In this document: positions 1 through 6,630 of the stretch, piece after piece | Numbering within the stretch: position 1 is the first letter of the stretch | How the letters are laid out: each line of letters begins with the position of its first letter | From: Nitrospirota bacterium | Lineage (GTDB): Bacteria; Nitrospirota; Thermodesulfovibrionia; UBA6902; DSMQ01 | Assembly (NCBI GenBank): GCA_016207865.1 | Contig: JACQZD010000087.1 | Span: 1 to 8,941 of the forward strand | Direction: 5' to 3' | Length of the DNA: 8,941 nt | Notes under the pieces: generated by a model | Databases searched by the model: none | Told to the model about the DNA's origin: nothing | The model's input: only the letters and a program-made list of their open reading frames with translations | Translations under genes and position numbers: made by a program

Positions 1-2
1 AA

Positions 3-1397
3 AGCGCGATCTCATTTGTTTCCATCGCAAAAATGATCTCATTGATAAACTCCACAGGCCTGCAGAAATTTAGAGGAAGATATCCGGTACTGATTGTTCA
101 CGGCAAGGATGATAAACTTGTTCCGCCGGAAGAAGCATCTGCGTGGAGCCAGAACAGCCTTCATGTTCCTGCGCGTTCGGTGATCATACCAAATGCCGGG
201 CACAATATCTTTTACGGTATAAATAATAAATCTGCGATAGATGTCATTCTAAGAGCAGTTGCCGATGTTGCAGTTCCTTTGGAAGAGCAGGAAATAAAAG
301 CGATAAGCAGGCTGTCGGACATTGAACCTGCAATCAAAAAATATTTAGCGGTTTCTCCTCTATCAAAACGACATCTGTCAGAATGCCCGAGCGGGCGGCT
401 GGCCGCTGATAATAAGCCTTTGCTGAAACCTGTCGTTAAAAATGAGCCTGTTCTGGCAAATATTGAGATCACAACCCGATGCAATCTCGTCTGTAAATAT
501 TGCGCGCGGTCAATATATAAAAAAGAAGCTTGTGACATGCCAAGAGAGATGTTCAGTAATATACTTGATATGCTTCCCCATGCCTACCGCGTCACATTAG
601 TTGGTCTGGGCGAGCCCCTTTTACATCCGCATATCATAGATATTATCGCAGATGCTTCATCACGAGGGCGAAGGGTAGGTATTGTAACCAATGCCATGTC
701 TCTGGACATGGCGCTGTCCAAAGAATTAATCAGGGCTGGGCTTAAGTCCATTGCATTCAGCGTTGATGGATCAAATCAGGAAACAGCATCGTTTGTAAGA
801 CAAGGCACGGATTTTCACCGGGTAATTGACAATATAAAAACATTCACTGAACTTTCAGCTTTTAAAAAACACATCTCTACGGCGGTTTTTACAGCGGTAT
901 CGGCAAAAACATTTCAACACCTTGAACAGCTCATTGATGTGGTTGCACAACTTGGAGTAAAAGTCTTGATGCTGAGCGACTTGAATTTCAGGCAAAATGT
1001 AAATGATTCCTTATGTAAAAATGCTGATGACAGGGTGAAGTTAACTGTTAAAAACGCAATAACATACGCTTTTCTAAAGAAATTGCCTGTTTTATCAGTG
1101 CATGGATTAGAGGAGTTCGGTCTTGCAAAACGATATAAAAATTTCCTTCTTCTGCCGCCAGCTCAACTATATCAGCGTTCGGCAACACGTACTTATTGCT
1201 GCTCTCCATGGCAGACAATTCCTGTTGACGTCCATGGCATTATGACCGTTTGTGATTGTCAACCTGAAAATATAGCCGGCAATCTGTTTGCGCGCCCATT
1301 TTCAGAGATATGGAATGGAAAAACTATGGTACAATACCGCCGGCGTATGCTAAGCCTGAATCCGCCTGCAATATGTAAAATTTGTCCGAGATTTTAA
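3..1397 (+). CDS. alpha/beta-hydrolase C-terminal part fused to a radical SAM/SPASM-like protein (5' partial)
   Basis: The frame is open to the left edge, so the true start lies outside the window; residues here are counted from the Met at position 33. Residues 18-60 look like the end of an alpha/beta-hydrolase: strand PVLIVHGKDD with the acid (Asp26 or Asp27), then NAGHN with the catalytic His57. The nucleophile elbow would lie upstream. After a linker of about 75 residues comes a radical SAM core: CX3CX2C at Cys150/154/157 for the 4Fe-4S cluster, GLGEPLLHP at 191-199 and SVDG at 243-246. The C-terminus has a reduced SPASM/Twitch-like set: Cys389, Cys390, Gly402-X4-Cys407, Cys409 and Cys448-X2-Cys451, ending three residues later. 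There is no ATG between the hydrolase end and the radical SAM cysteines, only unsupported TTG codons, so one fused polypeptide is likely. Substrate is unknown. Release or tailoring in the downstream acyl pathway is inference. Confidence 0.85.
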   Translation, partial: SAISFVSIAKMISLINSTGLQKFRGRYPVLIVHGKDDKLVPPEEASAWSQNSLHVPARSVIIPNAGHNIFYGINNKSAIDVILRAVADVAVPLEEQEIKAISRLSDIEPAIKKYLAVSPLSKRHLSECPSGRLAADNKPLLKPVVKNEPVLANIEITTRCNLVCKYCARSIYKKEACDMPREMFSNILDMLPHAYRVTLVGLGEPLLHPHIIDIIADASSRGRRVGIVTNAMSLDMALSKELIRAGLKSIAFSVDGSNQETASFVRQGTDFHRVIDNIKTFTELSAFKKHISTAVFTAVSAKTFQHLEQLIDVVAQLGVKVLMLSDLNFRQNVNDSLCKNADDRVKLTVKNAITYAFLKKLPVLSVHGLEEFGLAKRYKNFLLLPPAQLYQRSATRTYCCSPWQTIPVDVHGIMTVCDCQPENIAGNLFARPFSEIWNGKTMVQYRRRMLSLNPPAICKICPRF

Positions 1398-1412
1398 ACA
1401 TACAATGCAATA

Positions 1413-1428
1413 AACTTAAATTTAAGTT
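1413..1428. promoter_or_regulatory. 16-bp perfect AT-rich palindrome, possible operator
   Basis: The sequence AACTTAAATTTAAGTT is its own reverse complement, centred between 1420 and 1421. It sits in the 70-base gap between the hydrolase/radical SAM gene and the deacetylase gene, 16 bases after the first stop codon. It is not followed by a T-run and has only one G-C pair per arm, so it would make a poor terminator. A repressor site or a chance AT-rich palindrome are both possible. I see no convincing -35/-10 pair around it. Confidence 0.3.
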
Positions 1429-1467
1429 AAAATTATTGCCAAAAAAACAATTCAACACAAGGTGCAT

Positions 1468-2400
1468 ATGAACCGTTACATCTGCCTGACATTCATAATA
1501 TTTTTCATTTTATCAGCTGTCGGTTTAAAAGCTGAAAATCCGTCTTCCATTAACAACAATTTTCCTCTTGTCACTTTTGTCTTTGATGACGGTTATGAGA
1601 CGGATTTTACTGTTGCAAGGGATATTTTTAAGTCGCAGGGTGAGGTTGCCTGCACCGCGATTGTAACCGGCTGGGTTAATACCAGGAATTTTTTAAACAT
1701 CTCCCAAATCTCTGAATTACAGAAAGACGGCTGGGAAATTTTAAGCCATACCGTGTCTCACCCAAAACTTAAAGCCTTAACTGAAGACCGGGTTGAAGCA
1801 GAGTTGTCACAATCAAAATCAACACTTGAAAGCTGGGGCTTTAATGTAAAAAATCTCGTTTATACTTATAATGGGAATAATGCGGCTGTCAAAAACATTG
1901 TGAGAAAATATTACAGGTCAGGGAGAAACGGGCATAAGATGCTGAATTCCTCTGATTTAGATCAGTATGACCTGAAATCTTATTCAAATGAACTTTCCAC
2001 CTGGCATAAAATGACCACTCTCAAAAGTCAAATTGACCTGGCATATTCTGAAAAAAAATGGCTAATTTTTCAGCATCACCGGATTGATGCCAAGGTGAAA
2101 ATATCCGATAAATCCGGAGCATTTATTTTTGAGGAGAGGCTGAGTTTTCAGCCTTCAGGCGCTGTGGGGCAATATATTAAAGACCGTTGGTCAGTCGTGC
2201 AGTTCATTCCCTTGTCCGGCAATCCTCAGGTTGGAGATACAGTTACAGGCCGGTCCAGCGGGGCTTCTGGTAAGCTGGAACGAGTAATCTACAATGAGGG
2301 AGCGGCGCTTACTGAAATGATTGAATACATCCACAAAAACTATCCGGATATGCGGATTGTGACAATTGATAAGGGCTTAGACCTGATGGGGATGCCGTAG
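1468..2400 (+). CDS. secreted polysaccharide deacetylase (NodB / carbohydrate esterase 4-like)
   Basis: This predicted metal-dependent deacetylase would remove N- or O-acetyl groups from a cell-surface polysaccharide. The ATG at 1468 is preferred over the in-frame GTG at 1462 because AAGGTG at 1459-1464 then sits at a workable Shine-Dalgarno distance. The protein has 310 residues. Residues 1-22 form a signal peptide (charged start, hydrophobic run, then LKAEN). NodB motif 1 is FDDGY at 39-43, with Asp40 as likely base and Asp41 as metal ligand. Motif 2 is SHTVSH, supplying His94 and His98. A YTYNGNN stretch at 132-138 stands where families usually have a Pro-Tyr-Gly loop. QHHRID at 202-207 is the probable late His motif. 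The final helix and strand (about 281-306) close the barrel. A stretch at about 247-278, with GDTVTG and SGASG, is inserted before that helix and is unusual. It lies 25 bases before the ketosynthase gene. A role on an exported glycan or glycolipid is inference. Confidence 0.85.
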   Translation: MNRYICLTFIIFFILSAVGLKAENPSSINNNFPLVTFVFDDGYETDFTVARDIFKSQGEVACTAIVTGWVNTRNFLNISQISELQKDGWEILSHTVSHPKLKALTEDRVEAELSQSKSTLESWGFNVKNLVYTYNGNNAAVKNIVRKYYRSGRNGHKMLNSSDLDQYDLKSYSNELSTWHKMTTLKSQIDLAYSEKKWLIFQHHRIDAKVKISDKSGAFIFEERLSFQPSGAVGQYIKDRWSVVQFIPLSGNPQVGDTVTGRSSGASGKLERVIYNEGAALTEMIEYIHKNYPDMRIVTIDKGLDLMGMP

Positions 2401-2425
2401 ACTAATCCTGAAGTAATTTAAAAAT

Positions 2426-3631
2426 ATGAGAAACAACTCCGTGTTTATCACAGGACTTGGCGCAGTTTCAGCGGCAGGCAGTGATGTTGCTGAAACACTT
2501 AATTCATTCAGGCATGGAAAACGAAACGCAGGGCAGGTGACGCTGTTTGACACCCCTCTGAAGTATCCTGTGTTTGAAGTAAAAAGAGTCCCTGATGAAT
2601 TTTTTTGGGACGGACAGCGTACTTTGAGTCTTGCGCTTTGTGCCGTTCATGAGGCGCTGAAAAAGGCACGGCTTGATGATTTGTCCGAATTTCGGGTCGG
2701 CGTCTGTCTCGGCACAACAGTGGCCAGCCAGCTTAATGATCTTGAATTTTATACATCATACCGCAATACCGGTTCCGCTCCCATAGCGGCGGCAGACAGG
2801 TATTTGAAGGGAAATCCCGCTGAGTTCATTTCTCGCAAACTTATTGCCAAAGGGCCTTCGCTTACAGTGGTAAATGCCTGTTCTTCAGGCACTGACGCAA
2901 TCGGAGTTGCGCTCTCATGGTTAAATAATGGTTTATGCGATATAGCAATTGCAGGAGGGGCGGATGAATTAAACCGTATTCCACTCTGCGGGTTTGCCTC
3001 ATTGGGCATTATGAGCATGGAGTTGTGTGCGCCGTTTGACAGAGACAGAAAGGGGCTTAATCTGGGCGAGGGCGCAGGCATTTTAGTTCTGGAGACAAAA
3101 AACTCTATGATAAAAAGAGGCGTAACATCAGATTTATATCTCGCAGGATACGGCTCATCAAGCGATGCATATCACTTAACTGCTCCTCATCCTGAAGGCA
3201 TAGGATTAAAAACATCCATTAACAAGGCGCTGAATGATTCGGGAATCGCACCTCATGAAATAAGCTTTGTTAATGCCCACGGCACAGCAACGCATGACAA
3301 TGACCTGGTGGAGGGCAATGTCCTGGCAAGCTTATTCGGGAAAGATTTAAAAATGTTGTCCACTAAAGGCTTCACAGGACATACGCTCGGTGCAGCAGGG
3401 GGGCTGGAAGCTGTGTTTACCGCAGCAGGACTGAGAGAGGGATGGATACCTGCAAGTGTTGGGTTTATAAATAAGGACGACGCAATACCGCTAATCCCAG
3501 TGAGAGAAAAAACAAATATTGCCGGGCGGTACGCTGTTTCCACTTCGCTTGCCTTCGGAGGGAATAATGCGGCTATAGTAATTGGGAAGGTGTGGAGAGG
3601 CAAAGGAGTATGTTGTAGCTTAACAACGTAA
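2426..3631 (+). CDS. beta-ketoacyl-ACP synthase, FabF/KAS II type
   Basis: This is a decarboxylative Claisen condensing enzyme that extends an acyl chain with malonyl-ACP. The protein has 401 residues, about the usual FabF length, and starts with the typical strand VFITGLGAV. The full catalytic set is visible: nucleophile Cys152 in NACSSG, His285 in NAHGTATHDND, Lys314 in STKG and His319 in FTGHTLGAAGG. The glycine-rich C-terminal loop reads LAFGGNNAA (375-383). After the fold ends near residue 388 there is a short, non-conserved tail of about 13 residues. No good Shine-Dalgarno precedes the ATG, but the N-terminal strand begins immediately after it, so the start is secure. With the next gene it forms a probable ketosynthase/chain-length-factor pair. 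A primary fatty-acid role is less likely because no fabD, fabG or fabZ is adjacent and the neighbours are specialised. Confidence 0.92.
   Translation: MRNNSVFITGLGAVSAAGSDVAETLNSFRHGKRNAGQVTLFDTPLKYPVFEVKRVPDEFFWDGQRTLSLALCAVHEALKKARLDDLSEFRVGVCLGTTVASQLNDLEFYTSYRNTGSAPIAAADRYLKGNPAEFISRKLIAKGPSLTVVNACSSGTDAIGVALSWLNNGLCDIAIAGGADELNRIPLCGFASLGIMSMELCAPFDRDRKGLNLGEGAGILVLETKNSMIKRGVTSDLYLAGYGSSSDAYHLTAPHPEGIGLKTSINKALNDSGIAPHEISFVNAHGTATHDNDLVEGNVLASLFGKDLKMLSTKGFTGHTLGAAGGLEAVFTAAGLREGWIPASVGFINKDDAIPLIPVREKTNIAGRYAVSTSLAFGGNNAAIVIGKVWRGKGVCCSLTT
3609..3630 (+). other. 8-bp stem-loop overlapping the ketosynthase stop codon
   Basis: Positions 3609-3616 pair with 3623-3630 (seven Watson-Crick pairs and one G-U) around a six-base loop. 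The stem runs into the TAA at 3629-3631. No T-run follows, so this is not a canonical terminator. It might modulate translation between the two ketosynthase genes or be chance. Confidence 0.25.
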
Positions 3632-3708
3632 GGGTAAGTTAACGGCATACATATCTTCAGAACTTTAAGCATGCTACAATAATTATTATCTGTCATGCTG
3701 CAAAAAGT
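3632..3708. other. 77-base gap between the two ketosynthase genes
   Basis: All three forward frames were read. None encodes the expected N-terminal strand of a ketosynthase (a VYITGIG-like motif). The frame of the downstream gene is open from 3643 but has no ATG, GTG or TTG codon before 3709, and its peptide is not ketosynthase-like until close to 3709. A TACAAT at 3675-3680 resembles a -10 element but lacks a partner -35. The gap seems to be where the downstream gene lost its 5' end. Confidence 0.35.
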
Positions 3709-4590
3709 TTGCTGAAAAAAATGCGGCGGGCAGATAAATTAAGCAAAATGGCTGTGCTGGCTGCATATGACGCGCTTGCAGACAGCAGATTGGAAATCAC
3801 GAAAAAGAAAATAGGCATTATTGCCTCTACAGCTTTCGGAGCGCATGTGACAACATTTGATTTTCTTAATGATATCCTTGATTACGGCGATATAAATGTA
3901 TCTCCGACTACATTTTCCAATTCAGTTCATAATGCCGCCGCCTCATATATCTCTTCATCTTTAGGCCTTCAGGGGCCGACTCTGACCGTAACGCAATTTT
4001 TTTCCTCTTTTTATTCAGCCCTGCAGCTTGCGGGGGTATGGCTCAGTGAAAACCGCTGTAATTACATTTTAGCCGGAGCGTTTGAGCAGTACGGCGACGT
4101 CCTCGGATATGTCTATGATTCTAAATTAACGCCGGCCTCTGACGGCAGAATAAAGCCTTTTAACTTTAAGCCTGTTTATCATGTGCCCGGGGAAGGCGCT
4201 GTCTTTTTTCTGCTCGGCAATGAGATTTCGGATAACGCGTATTGCAAAGTTGAAAATATAAGCATGAGCAGTGCTAAGGCAGATTTAACTATTATTAATG
4301 CCAACGGGCTGCTCGCTGATGAATCAGTTTATCTATCTGCGATTCATGCGGATATTCCTACTGCAGCGTATTCTCCATTATTTGGCAGTATGATGATAGG
4401 CAGCGCATTTAATTACGCGGCAGGCGCATTAATGCTAAAAAATCAAATGAGCTATGCAGCTCCGGTAAAAGATAACCCTCACGGCCTTAATATTATTGAT
4501 GAAACAAAACGCTCTGACATTGAATTAATCCAGTACATTAGTTATAATTGCAAAAACGAAAAGGCGGCAATTTTCCTCAGTAAAAAATAA
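3709..4590 (+). CDS. inactive ketosynthase homologue (chain-length-factor-like), N-terminally truncated
   Basis: This is a 293-residue relative of beta-ketoacyl synthases. Aligned by eye with the upstream enzyme, GPTLTVTQFFSSF (89-101) matches GPSLTVVNACSSG, so the nucleophilic Cys is Phe98. NAHG becomes NANG (Asn199 for His) and the GHTLGAAGG region becomes GSAFNYAAG (Ser232 for His). All three catalytic residues are therefore gone, as expected of a chain-length-factor-like or other non-catalytic partner. The scaffold persists: GEGAVFFL at 161-168 matches the conserved GEGAG motif. The first recognisable segment, KMRRADKLSKMAVLAA, corresponds to about residue 60 of an ordinary ketosynthase, so roughly 50-60 residues are missing. 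The start is uncertain: TTG at 3709 or ATG at 3721, neither with a clear Shine-Dalgarno. It may be a decayed gene or an assembly deletion. It probably pairs with the product of 2426-3631. Confidence 0.75.
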   Translation: MLKKMRRADKLSKMAVLAAYDALADSRLEITKKKIGIIASTAFGAHVTTFDFLNDILDYGDINVSPTTFSNSVHNAAASYISSSLGLQGPTLTVTQFFSSFYSALQLAGVWLSENRCNYILAGAFEQYGDVLGYVYDSKLTPASDGRIKPFNFKPVYHVPGEGAVFFLLGNEISDNAYCKVENISMSSAKADLTIINANGLLADESVYLSAIHADIPTAAYSPLFGSMMIGSAFNYAAGALMLKNQMSYAAPVKDNPHGLNIIDETKRSDIELIQYISYNCKNEKAAIFLSKK

Positions 4591-4615
4591 CCGTTTTGAA
4601 AAATTTAATTTGCAA

Positions 4616-4858
4616 ATGACATTAGAAAACATACAAAGCACATTAATTCAAGGAATTGCTTCCATACTGTCAAAAGACGAATCTTCCATCGCAGTTGATG
4701 CGCCTATTCATACGCTCGGGATTGACTCCCTCGGTTTTCTTGAAATCCTCGTTTTTATAGAAAAGACCTTTAAATTACAGCTTATAGAATCACGTCTTGA
4801 TAACAAAGATTTTGAGACAATTCACGCCTTAGCATCTTTTATTCATAAGAAATTATAA
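4616..4858 (+). CDS. acyl carrier protein
   Basis: This small carrier protein (80 residues from the ATG at 4616) would hold the growing acyl chain on a phosphopantetheine arm. The attachment motif is LGIDSLGFLEIL, with Ser38 as the modified residue, followed by a typical helix 2 and the acidic, four-helix layout of ACPs. Length matches the family. The ATG is preferred to the in-frame TTG at 4610, which adds only two residues. Neither start has a strong Shine-Dalgarno. It lies 25 bases after the inactive ketosynthase and directly before the condensation-like gene, which suggests it is the dedicated carrier of this pathway rather than the fatty-acid AcpP. Loading by the adenylating enzyme at 7302-8732 is inference. 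No phosphopantetheinyl transferase is present in the window. Confidence 0.93.
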   Translation: MTLENIQSTLIQGIASILSKDESSIAVDAPIHTLGIDSLGFLEILVFIEKTFKLQLIESRLDNKDFETIHALASFIHKKL

Positions 4859-4980
4859 CCGTCCCCGTTGTTTACGGCAGAATCGCGCGCGATATAAATA
4901 TTTGTCCCTACTGGCGAATCCCGGACAAATCAGCTGGAAATTTAAATTTTGCTTATTATACCTGCTCCGGTGAAAGGGAA
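4849..4980 (+). other. coding-like extension of the condensation-like gene without a start codon
   Basis: The frame of the next gene is open from 4849 to its first ATG at 4981, but it holds no ATG, GTG or TTG. The peptide looks like real protein: PVVYGRIARD, NICPYWRIPD and NFAYYTC resemble the region before the catalytic His motif in condensation-type acyltransferases. The reading begins inside the last codons of the carrier-protein gene, so the natural start and first helix (perhaps 40-60 residues) are absent. The stretch also holds a 12-bp palindrome of alternating C and G at 4882-4893 and an AT-rich 12-bp palindrome at 4938-4949. Both lie within this coding-like frame. Confidence 0.5.
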
Positions 4981-6003
4981 ATGAAGGCTTTGCTCGGCAG
5001 ATGCGTAAACAAACCGTTTAAAAACGAGAGCGAACATCTTTCATTTCATCTCATCAACCTAAACAATCAGAAAAGCTGTCTTGCAATGACATTTGACCAT
5101 CGCCTGCTTGATGCAGGTGGAGCAGAATGTTTTATCGGACTGCTCCAGCAGTATCTTGAAAATGATGATAGTTCAGTAATTTTAAAGGGGATACCTTTAA
5201 ACGCCCCTGCACATCTTTCAGGATGGCTAAAAAAATTTCTTTCCGGCAGAAACGTAAACCGCAAGATAATCGCCCTTTCTAAAAATCCGCCTGAGATTCT
5301 TCCTGTATTGACCGGCAAAAACAAGCTTTTTAAATTCAAGCTGATTTCATTTGACCGTCAGGCAACAGATGCGGTTTTTGATAACGCATACAGAGAGGCC
5401 GGCTACTTAATGGAGATGCCTTATTTGCTGGCATCTGTTCTGCAAACGGTGCATGCCCTTTTCAAAAATAGGGGGTTATCTGCAAGCAATTATTTAGCCG
5501 CGGTCTCCGTTGACATGAGGGCCGGCGGGGATTTTAAACAGGAATTATTTTTAAATCACGTGTCATATCTTTTTTTTCAGGTTCTGTCCGGTATTGCAGG
5601 CAGTCAAAAAGAGATTATAAACAGTCTCAAAACACAGATGTATGAGCAGGTAAAGGCGGGTCTCCCACTCGATATAATGGAGGCAAGCCATTTAACACGT
5701 ATTGCGCCGTTGGCATTTTTAAAAAAAATAATTGATACGCCGTTAAATGGGAAGCTTGCAACTTTTATCTTCTCACATCTCGGTAAAAGCCCGCTGTCTC
5801 CTGAGATAATGGGCGCAAAAATTGAAAATATTTTTCAAATGCCTCGCGTTCCCGCGCCTCCGGGACTTGGTTTTTTCTCCAATTACCATAACGGCCGACT
5901 CAATATGGTAATATCATATCTTGACGGATTAATCAGCGAGGATGAGGCGGAGGTAATGGAGCATCAAATAAAAGAAGGGCTGATTAAGCGGCTTACTTTT
6001 TAG
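4981..6003 (+). CDS. condensation-domain-like acyltransferase (CAT/C-domain superfamily), 5' end missing
   Basis: This is a stand-alone relative of NRPS condensation domains and similar CoA- or ACP-dependent acyltransferases, which join an acyl thioester to an amine or alcohol. The catalytic motif is DHRLLDAGG at residues 39-47. It corresponds to HHXXXDG with the first His replaced by Asp39 and the Gly by Ala45, while the catalytic His40 and structural Asp44 remain. The C-terminal part ends like this superfamily: a FFSNYHNGRLNMVISYLDG stretch near 298-316, then a helix with an acidic start. Here the His motif lies at residue 40, but in complete members it sits at roughly 130, so the N-terminus is short. 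Upstream sequence in the same frame also looks coding (see 4849-4980). The ATG at 4981 is only the first available start, with AGGG just two bases upstream. Its place between the carrier protein and tailoring enzymes suggests it uses the carrier-bound chain. Substrates are unknown. Confidence 0.72.
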   Translation: MKALLGRCVNKPFKNESEHLSFHLINLNNQKSCLAMTFDHRLLDAGGAECFIGLLQQYLENDDSSVILKGIPLNAPAHLSGWLKKFLSGRNVNRKIIALSKNPPEILPVLTGKNKLFKFKLISFDRQATDAVFDNAYREAGYLMEMPYLLASVLQTVHALFKNRGLSASNYLAAVSVDMRAGGDFKQELFLNHVSYLFFQVLSGIAGSQKEIINSLKTQMYEQVKAGLPLDIMEASHLTRIAPLAFLKKIIDTPLNGKLATFIFSHLGKSPLSPEIMGAKIENIFQMPRVPAPPGLGFFSNYHNGRLNMVISYLDGLISEDEAEVMEHQIKEGLIKRLTF

Positions 6004-6010
6004 GGGGAGG
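6003..6010 (+). promoter_or_regulatory. strong ribosome binding site for a TTG start
   Basis: GGGGGAGG lies five bases before the TTG at 6016 and overlaps the TAG stop of the preceding gene by one base. It is the strongest Shine-Dalgarno in the window. It decides the TTG start, which is immediately followed by the RILLVKP strand typical of the first strand of a B12-binding domain. Confidence 0.75.
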
Positions 6011-6015
6011 GCCTT

Positions 6016-6630
6016 TTGCGAATTTTACTTGTCAAGCCGCATCCGCAGCTGCTTATCGCTAAGCGTTTGCAGGAGGGTTTCCTCCATCTTGAACCTTTGG
6101 AACTGGAAATAGTCGCCGGCGGAGTGCCTGATGAGGATGAGGCGTCAATTTGTGATTTGGGAATTGAAGAAAAACCTCTTGAAATTTTTCATGACAGGCT
6201 GCATAAAATAAATCCTCGCATCATAGGCTTTACAGGCTACAGTTCACAGTCTGCAATGGTAAAAAAGCTTGCGAGGCTTGTAAAGGAACAGAACCCTTCA
6301 ATCGTAACTGTCGCAGGCGGGGTTCATGCTACAATTATGCCTGCCGATTACGCGGAGGGCAGCATAGATATTATAGTGCGCGGCGAAGGCGGAACAACCT
6401 TTCGCGAAATTGTGAACCGTTATAAACAGGGACTCCCGCTTCATTTCGGCAATGTATCGCTTTCACCGGACGACCCGGAGTTCCGCGAAAAATCAGAAAT
6501 GCCTCCTCCTGAATTTCCGCCCGTGCAGGACATGCCCCGCCCGAGAAGGGATCTGGTGCAGCGTTCAAGATACTTCTGCGTATGGACGTCCGCCCCCGCA
6601 GATAACAGAAGACAACATTTATTTTGTTGA
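6016..6630 (+). pseudogene. B12-binding radical SAM protein, 5' fragment (cobalamin-binding domain)
   Basis: This is the N-terminal portion of a cobalamin-dependent radical SAM enzyme. Residues 1-140 form the Rossmann-like B12-binding domain: strand RILLVKPHP, then PRIIGFTGYS (67-76), TVAGGVHATIMPADYAEG (98-115) and DIIVRGEGGTTFREI (118-132), all typical of the class. Residues 160-190 are the usual Pro-rich connector ending RSRYFCVW. From about residue 191 the frame turns into unrelated peptide and stops at 6628-6630. The radical SAM core continues in the +1 frame from about 6599. The segment that should carry the CX3CX2C cluster motif, which I estimate at about 45 residues, is in neither frame. 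The gene therefore has a deletion plus a frame change and is non-functional as read. It begins 12 bases after the condensation-like gene. Confidence 0.8.

Noticed and set aside
1462..1467. GTG start two codons before the deacetylase ATG
   Set aside because: The AAGGTG Shine-Dalgarno would overlap the GTG itself; the ATG at 1468 has proper spacing and a normal signal peptide start.
3609..3640. Rho-independent terminator after the ketosynthase gene
   Set aside because: The stem-loop is AT-rich, overlaps the stop codon and has no following T-run; the downstream genes look co-transcribed.
2508..3696. Several open frames on the - strand across the ketosynthase gene (2508-2717, 2749-3081, 3253-3696)
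   Set aside because: They lie antisense to a clearly coding ketosynthase, show no recognisable domains, and are low-complexity Ser/Pro/Ala peptides typical of frame shadows.
4882..4893. 12-bp alternating CG palindrome as a Z-DNA or protein-binding site
   Set aside because: It falls within a protein-like frame encoding IARD and is a single short occurrence, so chance in coding sequence is the simpler reading.
6560..6630. Programmed or single-base frameshift as the explanation for the split B12 radical SAM gene
   Set aside because: Joining the frames does not restore the CX3CX2C segment, which is absent in all frames, so sequence is missing rather than only shifted.
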